In this document: positions 55,012-63,157 of the stretch, in pieces
Position numbering within the stretch: position 1 is the stretch's first letter
Layout of the letters: the number at the start of each line of letters is the position of its first letter
Assembly: GCA_002717625.1 (NCBI GenBank)
Contig: PBEF01000011.1
Location: forward strand, 1-64,000
Reading direction: 5' to 3'
DNA length: 64,000 nt
Source: Fidelibacterota bacterium
GTDB lineage: Bacteria; Fidelibacterota; Marinisomatia; SCGC-AAA003-L08; D37C17
Program-made: the position numbers and the translations under genes
The notes under the pieces: generated by a model
What the model saw: only the letters and a program-made list of their open reading frames with translations
Databases searched by the model: none
Told to the model about the DNA's origin: nothing

Positions 55012-56532
55012 ATGAATAATATATTAGAAAAATTAGGTGTTAAAGAAATTAATTATGGTGCCTGTATTGGTGGTGATAAATGGATAGAATCAAATGACTC
55101 AGGTCCAATTGAATCTATTAATCCAACGAATCATAAATTGTTAGCAAAGGTTAATAAATGTAATGAAGAGGATTATGAATTAGTTATACAGGAATCATTA
55201 AAAGCATTTGAAGATTGGAGGATGGTTCCTGCTCCTGTTAGAGGACAATTAATTTTAGAAATGGCTAATGAATTAAGAAATAAAAAAGATTTATTGGGAA
55301 GTTTAGTCGCATTGGAAATGGGTAAAATTAAAGCTGAAGGTGATGGTGAAGTTCAGGAAATGATAGATATAGCTGATTTTGCTGTTGGTTTATCAAGACA
55401 GCTTTATGGTTTGACTATGCATTCAGAGAGGCCTGAACATAGGATGTATGAGCAATGGCATCCATTAGGAAATGTTGGAATAATTTCAGCATTTAATTTT
55501 CCCGTAGCTGTGTGGGCATGGAATGCATTTATAGCTGCAATATGTGGTAATGTAAGCATTTGGAAGCCTTCTTCAAAGACACCTTTATGTGCTATTGCTG
55601 TACAGAATATTTGTAATAATGTATTAGAAAAGAATGGATATAAAGGAATATTTAATTTGATAATAGGTAGAGGCTCTATTATTGGAGAAAAATTTATAAA
55701 TGATTCTAGAGTTCCTCTTATATCTGCAACAGGATCAACAGCTATGGGTATAAAGGTTGCAAAAGCTGTTGGTGCAAGATTAGGTAAGACTATATTAGAA
55801 TTAGGTGGAAATAATGCTATTATTGTTGATGAAACAGCTAATATGGATTTGGCTATACCTGGTATTGTATTTGGTTCTGTCGGAACTGCGGGTCAGCGTT
55901 GTACTTCAACAAGACGAATAATTGCACATTCATTAATTTTTGACGATTTAGTTAATAGCTTAATTAAAGCATATAAACAAGTAAGGATTGGAGACCCTCT
56001 AGACTCTAATACATTAATGGGGCCTTTGATTGATCAGTCCGCTGTTGAAGATTATTTGGCAGCATTAAAAAAAGTTAAAGCAGCAGGTGGTGAGATTTTA
56101 TATGGTGGCAATGTTATTGATAGCTCAGGATCATTTGTTGAACCAACAATTGTAAGAGCTGAAAATCATTATCAAATAGTTCAAGATGAAACATTTGCTC
56201 CCATTTTATATGTTATGAAATATGATACTTTAGATGAAGCTATTAAATTACATAATTCTGTACCTCAAGGTTTATCCTCTTCAATTTTTACTAATAGTAT
56301 GATAAATGCAGAAACATTCTTATCTCATAGAGGTAGTGATTGTGGTATCGCTAATGTAAATATAGGAACATCAGGAGCAGAAATTGGTGGAGCATTTGGA
56401 GGAGAAAAAGAAACTGGTGGTGGTAGAGAATCTGGTTCAGATGCTTGGAAAGCTTATATGAGGCGACAAACCAACACCTTGAATTGGGGTTCAGATTTAC
56501 CTCTAGCTCAGGGAATTGAATTTGATATTTAA
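55012..56532 (+). CDS. Aldehyde dehydrogenase 7 family: alpha-aminoadipate semialdehyde dehydrogenase
   Basis: The 506-residue protein has the ALDH7 look: 'WKPSSKTPLCAIA', the NAD-binding 'SATGSTAMGIKVA', the general base Glu263 in 'ILELGGNNAI', and catalytic Cys297 in 'GTAGQRCTSTRR'. ALDH7A1-type enzymes oxidise alpha-aminoadipate semialdehyde to 2-aminoadipate. The next gene is a lysine 6-aminotransferase that makes this very aldehyde, which strongly supports the assignment. Ribosome site GAGGAAA upstream. Confidence 0.88.
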   Translation: MNNILEKLGVKEINYGACIGGDKWIESNDSGPIESINPTNHKLLAKVNKCNEEDYELVIQESLKAFEDWRMVPAPVRGQLILEMANELRNKKDLLGSLVALEMGKIKAEGDGEVQEMIDIADFAVGLSRQLYGLTMHSERPEHRMYEQWHPLGNVGIISAFNFPVAVWAWNAFIAAICGNVSIWKPSSKTPLCAIAVQNICNNVLEKNGYKGIFNLIIGRGSIIGEKFINDSRVPLISATGSTAMGIKVAKAVGARLGKTILELGGNNAIIVDETANMDLAIPGIVFGSVGTAGQRCTSTRRIIAHSLIFDDLVNSLIKAYKQVRIGDPLDSNTLMGPLIDQSAVEDYLAALKKVKAAGGEILYGGNVIDSSGSFVEPTIVRAENHYQIVQDETFAPILYVMKYDTLDEAIKLHNSVPQGLSSSIFTNSMINAETFLSHRGSDCGIANVNIGTSGAEIGGAFGGEKETGGGRESGSDAWKAYMRRQTNTLNWGSDLPLAQGIEFDI

Positions 56533-56546
56533 AGAAAAGGAATTTT

Positions 56547-57863
56547 ATGAAAATTGAACCTAAAAATGTAAGAAAAATACTAGATAGAAATATATTGGCT
56601 GATGGTTTTGAACCAATTATTGACTTAAATAAAAGTCATGGTTCTTATTTAGTTGATCAAAGAAATGGCGATGAATATTTAGATATGTTTTCAATGTATG
56701 CATCTGGAGCTGTAGGTTATAATCATCCCTATATATTAAAGCATAAAGATATATTAGGTGATATTGCTGTAAATAAAACAACTCTTTCAGATATTTATAA
56801 TGTTTATTATGCAGATTTTATAGAAACATTTAGTAAATATGCAATGCCAGATTATCTTAGTAAAGTTTTTTTTATTGATGGCGGTTCATTGGCTGTTGAA
56901 AATGCATTGAAGGCTGCATTTGATTGGAAAAAAAGAAAAAATTTAAAAAGTGGTTTTAAGCAAGAAGGTGATAAAGTTATTTATTTTAATCAATCTTTTC
57001 ATGGAAGATCTGGATATACATTAACTTTAACTAATACATCCGACCCAAGAAAAACAATGTATTTTCCAAAGTTCCCATGGTTTAAAGTAGATAATCCAAA
57101 ATTGTCTTTTCCTATTAATAATGATATTTTAGCTGATGTGGCTGGTAAAGAAAAAAAAGTTATTAATCATATAAATAATATTATTTCTGAAAACCCTAAT
57201 GATGTAGCTGCTATAATTATTGAACCCATACAAGGAGAAGGAGGCGACAATCATTTCAGAAATGATTTTATGGTAAAAATAAGAGAAATATGTGATAATA
57301 ATGATATCATTTTTATTTTGGATGAAGTTCAAACAGGAATTGGTATTACCGGTAAAATGTGGGCCCATGAACATTTCTCTGTTAAGCCAGACATTATTTC
57401 ATTTGGTAAAAAAACTCAAGTATGTGGTATGATGGCTTCTAATAGAATTTATGAATTTGATAAAAATGTATTTAAAGAATCTAGTAGAATCAATTCTACA
57501 TTTGGTGGGAATCTTGTTGATATGTATAGATTTAAGCTAATATTAGAAATTATGTGTAATGAAAATTTATTTAGCAATGTACAAGAAATGGGTCATCATC
57601 TTTTAGAACAAATTAATAGGTTGGCAGATCAATTTCCAGGCTATGTTACAAATCCAAGAGGTCAAGGTTTGTTCTGTGCGTTTGATTTGCCATCAACAAT
57701 TGAAAGAGATAAAATGATTGCTGAGTTATTAGATAGAAAATTGATAATTTTAGGCTCTGGTGATAATAGTATTAGATTTAGACCGCATCTGAATGTAGCA
57801 AAGCAAGATATAGATATTGCAATTGAAAAAATAACAGATGTAATTCAACTAATGTTGAACTGA
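56547..57863 (+). CDS. lat: L-lysine 6-aminotransferase
   Basis: This 438-residue class III PLP aminotransferase has 'DMFSMYASGAVGYNHP', 'FFIDGGSLAVENALKAAF', 'IIEPIQGEGGDNHF', Asp259 in 'ILDEVQTGIG', and the PLP lysine in 'SFGKKTQVCGMMA' (288 or 289). 'GKKTQVCG' is characteristic of lysine 6-transaminase. It moves the epsilon-amino group of lysine to 2-oxoglutarate, giving the semialdehyde oxidised by the preceding gene's product. Together they route lysine to 2-aminoadipate. No further degradation genes are nearby. Confidence 0.9.
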   Translation: MKIEPKNVRKILDRNILADGFEPIIDLNKSHGSYLVDQRNGDEYLDMFSMYASGAVGYNHPYILKHKDILGDIAVNKTTLSDIYNVYYADFIETFSKYAMPDYLSKVFFIDGGSLAVENALKAAFDWKKRKNLKSGFKQEGDKVIYFNQSFHGRSGYTLTLTNTSDPRKTMYFPKFPWFKVDNPKLSFPINNDILADVAGKEKKVINHINNIISENPNDVAAIIIEPIQGEGGDNHFRNDFMVKIREICDNNDIIFILDEVQTGIGITGKMWAHEHFSVKPDIISFGKKTQVCGMMASNRIYEFDKNVFKESSRINSTFGGNLVDMYRFKLILEIMCNENLFSNVQEMGHHLLEQINRLADQFPGYVTNPRGQGLFCAFDLPSTIERDKMIAELLDRKLIILGSGDNSIRFRPHLNVAKQDIDIAIEKITDVIQLMLN

Positions 57864-57865
57864 TT

Positions 57866-58549
57866 TTGGCTGGTTCTTTATATATAGTATCAACTCCGAT
57901 TGGCAATTTGCAGGATTTCACAAAACGTTCAATTGAAATTTTGAAAGATGTTGATTTGGTTGCAGCGGAAGATACGCGTGTTACAAAAAAAATTTTCAAT
58001 CATTATAATATAAAGAATAGTATTATTAGTTATAATGATTATAATGAAAACCAGAAATATCAATATCTATTAGAAGTATTAAAAAGTAATAAAGATATTG
58101 CTCTTGTATCAGATGCGGGTACTCCTTGTATTAGTGATCCCGGTTATAGGATTGTTAATGCTGCTAATATGTTAGGTATTAATGTAGTTTCAGTCCCTGG
58201 TCCTAGCTCAGTAATAGCAGCTCTTTCAGTATCAGGTCTTCCCAGTGATTCATTTTATTTTGAAGGCTTTTTACCTAAAAAGAAGGGACGCACTAAGAGA
58301 TTGAATTATTTAAAACAATTAGATTGTACAATTGTAATTTTTGAGTCTCCAAAAAGATTGCTTAAAACTTTAAATGATATACTCTCTATATTGGGTAATA
58401 GGGTTGTTTCTCTATGTAAAGAATTAACAAAATTACATGAAAATGTCAAGCTAGGTTATTTAAATAATATCATTAAAGAAATTGATTTAGGTGTAAAAGG
58501 AGAATATGTAGTGTTGATTGCTAAACAAAAATATAGTATAGATGAATAA
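57866..58549 (+). CDS. rsmI: 16S rRNA (cytidine-1402-2'-O)-methyltransferase
   Basis: The 227-residue protein starts at TTG two bases after the lat stop. 'LYIVSTPIGNLQDFTKRSIEIL', 'VAAEDTRVTKKIFNHY', 'VSDAGTPCISDPGYRIVN' and 'PGPSSVIAALSVSGLP' identify RsmI of the tetrapyrrole methylase fold. It 2'-O-methylates C1402 in the ribosomal P site. It is shorter than E. coli RsmI at the C-terminus. It overlaps tmk by 8 bases. Confidence 0.93.
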   Translation: MAGSLYIVSTPIGNLQDFTKRSIEILKDVDLVAAEDTRVTKKIFNHYNIKNSIISYNDYNENQKYQYLLEVLKSNKDIALVSDAGTPCISDPGYRIVNAANMLGINVVSVPGPSSVIAALSVSGLPSDSFYFEGFLPKKKGRTKRLNYLKQLDCTIVIFESPKRLLKTLNDILSILGNRVVSLCKELTKLHENVKLGYLNNIIKEIDLGVKGEYVVLIAKQKYSIDE

Positions 58550-59162
58550 ATTTATAACATTTGAAGGAATAGATGGTTGTGGAAAAACTACTCAGATTAA
58601 TTTGCTATCTAAATATTTAGATTCTAAAAAACAAGATAACGTTATAGTTAGAGAACCTGGTGGAACAAAAATATCAGAAAAAATAAGAGCAATATTGCTA
58701 GATAAAGGTAATGATATTAATTCTTATACAGAGACATTATTGTTTTTATCTTCACGGTCTCAATTGGTTAATGAAATTATAAAAAAGAATATCGAACAGA
58801 ATAAATTTGTATTATGTGATCGTTTTACAGATAGTACACTTGCATATCAAGGTTATGGTCGGGGGCTTAATATTCAATTATTAAATGATTTAAATAATTT
58901 TGCGACACAAAACATTTCTCCAGATTTAACATTTGTATTAGATATCAATTTATCAGAATCGAATAAACGTATTAATAAAAGAAATATTGATAGAATGGAA
59001 CAGTCAGGTAAAGAATTTTTAAATAAGGTTAAAATTGGGTATCAAAAAATTTCAAATATAGATAAAGATAGATATATATTTATCGATTGTTGTGGAAAAG
59101 ACATTGATAGTATACACTTTAGTATTGTAAAAAGTATTAATGAACGTTATAAAATTAATTAA
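58542..59162 (+). CDS. tmk: Thymidylate kinase
   Basis: The 206-residue protein has the P-loop 'FEGIDGCGKTTQ' (8-18), the 'VREPGGTKISEKIR' DR/E segment, and 'DRFTDSTLAYQGYGRG' with the nucleotide-binding residues. The lid region 'RNIDRMEQSG' follows. It phosphorylates dTMP to dTDP. It overlaps rsmI by 8 bases and directly precedes the S41 protease. Confidence 0.95.
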   Translation: MNKFITFEGIDGCGKTTQINLLSKYLDSKKQDNVIVREPGGTKISEKIRAILLDKGNDINSYTETLLFLSSRSQLVNEIIKKNIEQNKFVLCDRFTDSTLAYQGYGRGLNIQLLNDLNNFATQNISPDLTFVLDINLSESNKRINKRNIDRMEQSGKEFLNKVKIGYQKISNIDKDRYIFIDCCGKDIDSIHFSIVKSINERYKIN

Positions 59163-60878
59163 ATGATAATATTCCGTATAATATTGACTCTATTTTTTTT
59201 ATCCTTTGGATTTAATCAAGAGCAACAAAATAAAAAAATAAAAAATAAACCTATTTTTTCAAATAGTGAATCTACTCAAGATTATTTAGATCTTTTAGAA
59301 AAATCATTGGATTTACTAAGAGTTAATTATGTTGATTCTATTAATGAATCTGAAGTGATCCTATCAGGAATTAAAGGCATGCTAAAACCTTTAGATCCAT
59401 ACACGAAACTTTTAATGGATCAAAGTAAAGAAAGTTTTGATCTTTTAAAAACTGGAAAATATGGTGGTATTGGCGTGCAGATTGGCTTGCGCAGAGATAC
59501 TCTTACAGTTTTATCTATATATGAAAATAGTCCTGCTTATAGTGAAGGCCTTAATGTTGGTGATAATATTATGATGGTTGATAGTGTTTCGACTAAAGGA
59601 TTATCATTAAAAGAGTCTTCTGCTTTAATTAAAGGTGAAATAGATTCTATTGTTACTTTAGATGTTTATAGATCATCAACTAAAGAAAATATAAAATTTG
59701 AATTTAAAAGATCTAATATAAAAATAGAGCATGTGCCATATTGGGGTGTAAATACAGATGGGATAGGATATATAAGAATTACAAGATTTTCCAAGAATAG
59801 TGCTAAAGATTTTAAGAATGGATTGAAAGAATTAAATGAAAAAGGATTAAAATCTTTAATAATAGATTTAAGAAGTAATTCAGGTGGATTGCTTAGTTCA
59901 GCTATTAATATATTAGATAATTTGACAGCCAGGGGAGATACTTTGTTAATTCAAAAAGGGAAAACAAATAGGGCCAATAAAGTATGGACCTCTAGGCGCT
60001 CTCCTATTCTTAGTATGGATACTCCTATAGTTGTTCTAATTAATAGGAAGTCAGCTTCAGCAAGTGAAATTGTAGCAGGAACTATTCAAGACTTAGATAG
60101 AGGTGTAGTTATAGGTCAGAAATCATTTGGTAAAGGGCTTGTTCAACATCTATATGATTTAAATGATACAACAACTTTAAAAGTTACTACAGCAAAATTT
60201 TATCTTCCATCAGGTAGGCTTATACAAAAGCAAGATTATCTAGATAATGGATTTTTAACAGATGGTTTAGATAAAAGAGATTCAGTTTTTGTCACTAAAA
60301 ATGGAAGAGTAGTTAAAGGTGGTGGTGGTATTACTCCTGATTTAAACACTATACCTAATCAATATAGTGGCTTTGTTAACGCTTTATGGAAAGATAAAGT
60401 GTTTTTGACTTTTGCTTCAGATTATGCACCTAAAAATTTATGGTTGAAAGATAAATTAGAAAAAAACCTTAGTATACCTAACAGAGTTGTTAGATCGTTT
60501 AAAGAGTTTGTAACTGAATATAGTTTGATTTTTAATGTTTATGGAGAGGTTGATTTTGGAAAAATTAAGGAAAAAATAGAACGAAATTCTATCTCTATTA
60601 ATAAAGGTTCTAATAATGTTTCATTTTCATCTTCTAATTCTGTTTTGATGGAAATAGATAATTATTTTAATAAAATAAAACAATTACAATTTGGTTTGCA
60701 TGATAATCAAAAACAAATTAAAAATGGTCTATTAAGAGAGTTCTGTAGAATATTTTTTAATGATAAAAAAAGAATAGAGGTTAGTTTGATAAATGATGTT
60801 GAATATAATAAGGCTATTTCTATACTTTCTGGTAAATTAAAAGAGTATAATGATATAATAGATGTAAATAAAAAATAA
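59163..60878 (+). CDS. S41-family C-terminal processing protease
   Basis: The 571-residue protein has a signal peptide (about 1-19), a PDZ domain (about 95-180, 'YGGIGVQIGLRRDTLTV', 'SPAYSEGLNVGDNIMMVD'), and the S41 core: 'SLIIDLRSNSGGLLSSAINI', the catalytic Ser in 'RKSASASEIVAGTIQD', and the catalytic Lys in 'KSFGKGLVQHL'. It cuts C-terminal tails of periplasmic or exported proteins. The extra C-terminal ~170 residues are helical and resemble the tails of Bacteroidota-type CtpA. It is the last gene before the tRNA-Val. Confidence 0.92.
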   Translation: MIIFRIILTLFFLSFGFNQEQQNKKIKNKPIFSNSESTQDYLDLLEKSLDLLRVNYVDSINESEVILSGIKGMLKPLDPYTKLLMDQSKESFDLLKTGKYGGIGVQIGLRRDTLTVLSIYENSPAYSEGLNVGDNIMMVDSVSTKGLSLKESSALIKGEIDSIVTLDVYRSSTKENIKFEFKRSNIKIEHVPYWGVNTDGIGYIRITRFSKNSAKDFKNGLKELNEKGLKSLIIDLRSNSGGLLSSAINILDNLTARGDTLLIQKGKTNRANKVWTSRRSPILSMDTPIVVLINRKSASASEIVAGTIQDLDRGVVIGQKSFGKGLVQHLYDLNDTTTLKVTTAKFYLPSGRLIQKQDYLDNGFLTDGLDKRDSVFVTKNGRVVKGGGGITPDLNTIPNQYSGFVNALWKDKVFLTFASDYAPKNLWLKDKLEKNLSIPNRVVRSFKEFVTEYSLIFNVYGEVDFGKIKEKIERNSISINKGSNNVSFSSSNSVLMEIDNYFNKIKQLQFGLHDNQKQIKNGLLREFCRIFFNDKKRIEVSLINDVEYNKAISILSGKLKEYNDIIDVNKK

Positions 60879-60932
60879 TTTTTATTATTATTTGTATTAA
60901 AAAATGATTAAATTTCCCGGCTATATAAGAAG

Positions 60933-61006
<74 letters not shown>

Positions 61007-61023
61007 CATTTATTTTATAAAAA

Positions 61024-61038
61024 AGGAGATATGAGATA
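61024..61038 (+). promoter_or_regulatory. Ribosome binding site and AUA start codon of infC, with overlapping AUG-AGA-UAG mini-ORF
   Basis: AGGAG (61024-61028) lies 7 bases before ATA (61036-61038), the only initiator-like codon in frame before the conserved IF3 N-terminus. An ATG at 61031 opens a two-codon ORF (ATG AGA TAG) whose stop overlaps the ATA; it is only 2 bases from AGGAG, too close for good initiation. Rare AUU/AUA starts on infC are the known basis of IF3 autoregulation in other bacteria. Confidence 0.75.
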
Positions 61039-61551
61039 GCTAAAAAAAATGAAAAATTAAGAGTTAATAATTCGATTACAAGCTCTGAAGTTAGATTAAT
61101 TGATGAAAATGGAAAGCAACATGGTGTTGTTGGTGTTGCTAAGGCTCTTGAAATGGCGAATGATGCTGCTTTAGATCTTGTAGAAATTGTTCCTAATTCT
61201 TCTCCTCCTGTATGTAAAATATTAAATTTCGGTAAATATAAGTATGATAGAGAAAGACAAAAAAAAGTAAATAAAAAGAAACAAAAAATTATTCATGTAA
61301 AAGAAATAAGAATCAGACCTAATACTGATAAACATGATTTAATAATTAAGATAAATAAAGGACAAAAATTTTTATTGAAAGGTGATAAATTAAAAGTAAC
61401 TGTAATGTTTAGAGGACGTGAATTTTTAAGAACAGAAGCAGGTTACCAGTTACTTGAGCAGGTAAAAGATATTTTAAGTGAAATATCTGTAGTTGATAAA
61501 GAACCAAATTTACAAGGTAAGAGATTATCTTTGATACTAAGTCCTAAATAA
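61036..61551 (+). CDS. infC: Translation initiation factor IF-3, AUA start
   Basis: The track gives only 132 residues from an internal ATG (61153). Upstream the frame stays open to a TAA at 61018 and encodes the conserved N-domain ('[20 protein letters not shown]', then '[17 protein letters not shown]'). With the ATA at 61036 as start the protein is 171 residues, the normal IF-3 size. The C-domain has '[18 protein letters not shown]' and '[14 protein letters not shown]'. IF-3 checks initiator tRNA and start codon on the 30S subunit and keeps subunits apart. It leads the conserved infC-rpmI-rplT-pheS-pheT order. Confidence 0.9.
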   Translation: MAKKNEKLRVNNSITSSEVRLIDENGKQHGVVGVAKALEMANDAALDLVEIVPNSSPPVCKILNFGKYKYDRERQKKVNKKKQKIIHVKEIRIRPNTDKHDLIIKINKGQKFLLKGDKLKVTVMFRGREFLRTEAGYQLLEQVKDILSEISVVDKEPNLQGKRLSLILSPK

Positions 61552-61561
61552 GGAGAAAAAG

Positions 61562-61756
61562 ATGCCTAAAATGAAAACAAAAAAAAGTGCTGCTAAGCGT
61601 TTTAAGGTTACCGGTTCAGGAAAGCTTACTTATAATAAAAGCGGAAATAGACATTTGTCTACTAAGAAAACTCCAAAACGGAAGAGGCGTCTCCGTAAGG
61701 ATACAACAATAAGTAATGCTATGTCTCGTAGAACTAAAACTATGATTCAAGCATAA
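61562..61756 (+). CDS. rpmI: Ribosomal protein bL35
   Basis: The 64-residue protein opens '[20 protein letters not shown]' and continues '[16 protein letters not shown]', the standard bL35 sequence. An AAGGAG site lies just before the ATG. It belongs to the large ribosomal subunit and lies between infC and rplT as usual. Confidence 0.97.
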   Translation: MPKMKTKKSAAKRFKVTGSGKLTYNKSGNRHLSTKKTPKRKRRLRKDTTISNAMSRRTKTMIQA

Positions 61757-61779
61757 ACTAATAAATTAAGGAGTAAGTT

Positions 61780-62124
61780 ATGCCAAGAGCGAATAGTAGT
61801 GTCCCAAGACATAAAAGACACAGGAAAATAGTTAAACAAGCAAAAGGTTATTATGGTGTTAGAAAATCTAACTTTAAAGCTGCAAAAGATGCTGTTGAAA
61901 GAGGTTTGCAATTTGCTTATAGAGATAGAAGGCAAAAAAAACGTACTATAAGATCTTTGTGGATAGTAAGAATTAATGCTGCAGTTAGAGAGCATGGGTT
62001 AACATATTCAAAGTTTATAAATTTATTAAAAGAAAATAATATTACACTTAATCGAAAAGCGCTTGCATATATGGCTGCTAATGATCCTCAAGCTTTTTCT
62101 GAAGTTGTAAAATCGATTTCTTAA
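61780..62124 (+). CDS. rplT: Ribosomal protein bL20
   Basis: The 114-residue protein begins '[20 protein letters not shown]' and has '[19 protein letters not shown]', '[11 protein letters not shown]'-like and '[18 protein letters not shown]' segments, all bL20. It binds 23S rRNA early in assembly and in E. coli represses its own operon by binding mRNA; no such site is assigned here. GGAG precedes the start. Confidence 0.97.
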   Translation: MPRANSSVPRHKRHRKIVKQAKGYYGVRKSNFKAAKDAVERGLQFAYRDRRQKKRTIRSLWIVRINAAVREHGLTYSKFINLLKENNITLNRKALAYMAANDPQAFSEVVKSIS

Positions 62125-62131
62125 GTAGATA

Positions 62132-63157
62132 GTGTCATCTGCTGATAATAAAATAAAAGAATTAGAAAATCTATTTCTTTCAGATTATGATTTGCTAAAA
62201 CAAAATAAAATAGATTTTGAGTCAGTCTATAATAAATATTTAGGAAGAAAAAAAGGGCTTCTTAATACTCTCTATCCATTGCTTTCTGATTTAGATTCTG
62301 ATAAAAAGTCTGAATTTGGTAAGAGAATAAATAATTTTAAAAATAAAATTATTTTAAGTTTTGATAAGTATAAGCCATGTAATGATATTTCAGAAAAAGA
62401 AGTTGATGTAGATCTTACTTTGCCAGAATCTTATACTTCTTTGGGTAGCATTCATCCTATCACAATAATTATAGATGAAATCAAAAGTATTTTTTCCAAG
62501 ATAGGTTTTTCATCTGTCTATGGATCTGAAATTGATTCAGAATATTATAATTTTGAGGCACTAAATATTCCTAAACATCATCCTGCAAGAGATATGCAAG
62601 ATACTTTCTATATAAATGATAATATCTTATTGCGTACACATACCTCTGGTAGTCAAATTCATTTTATGAAGAAGAATAAGCCTCCTATAAGAATTTTATC
62701 ACCTGGACGTGTTTATAGGAATGAAGATATTAGTGTTAGAAGTTATTGTTTATTTCATCAGATTGAGGGACTCTATGTTGATCAGAATGTGTCTTTTTCT
62801 GAATTAAAAGGAACATTAGAATATTTTGCAAAAGAATTTTTTGGTTCAAATGTAAAAACTAGATTTAGACCGAGCTATTTTCCATTTACAGAGCCGAGTG
62901 CAGAAATGGATGTATATTGGGGTTTAAATAATGAATCTGATTATCGTATAACAAAGGGTACTGGATGGTTAGAAATTTTAGGTTGTGGTATGGTTGATCC
63001 TGAAGTATTTAAATCAGTAGATTATAATTCCGAAAAAATTAATGGTTTTGCTTTTGGTTTGGGTATAGAAAGAATAGCTATGCTTAAATATGGTATAGAT
63101 GATATTCGTTTACTTTATGAAGGTGATTATAAATTTTTGAGGCAGTTTAAAAAATGA
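62132..63157 (+). CDS. pheS: Phenylalanyl-tRNA synthetase alpha chain
   Basis: The 341-residue protein starts at GTG 7 bases after rplT. Class II motifs are 'HPARDMQDTFY', 'LLRTHTSGSQI', 'GRVYRNEDISVRSY', 'FRPSYFPFTEPSAEMDV', 'EILGCGMVDPEVF' and 'AFGLGIERIAMLKYGI'. The N-terminal coiled coil that grips tRNA is present (about 1-85). With PheT it charges tRNA-Phe. Its TGA overlaps the pheT ATG by 4 bases. Confidence 0.96.
   Translation: MSSADNKIKELENLFLSDYDLLKQNKIDFESVYNKYLGRKKGLLNTLYPLLSDLDSDKKSEFGKRINNFKNKIILSFDKYKPCNDISEKEVDVDLTLPESYTSLGSIHPITIIIDEIKSIFSKIGFSSVYGSEIDSEYYNFEALNIPKHHPARDMQDTFYINDNILLRTHTSGSQIHFMKKNKPPIRILSPGRVYRNEDISVRSYCLFHQIEGLYVDQNVSFSELKGTLEYFAKEFFGSNVKTRFRPSYFPFTEPSAEMDVYWGLNNESDYRITKGTGWLEILGCGMVDPEVFKSVDYNSEKINGFAFGLGIERIAMLKYGIDDIRLLYEGDYKFLRQFKK

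Noticed and set aside
48460-57863. A B12-dependent glutamate or lysine aminomutase pathway, suggested by GlmL and lysine genes
   Set aside because: No mutase subunit or B12-binding motif (DxHxxG) is seen in any gene of the region.
61031-61039. ATG at 61031 as the infC start
   Set aside because: It is out of frame and stops after two codons.
61153-61551. infC starting at the internal ATG 61153
   Set aside because: It would delete the conserved N-domain whose codons are intact upstream.
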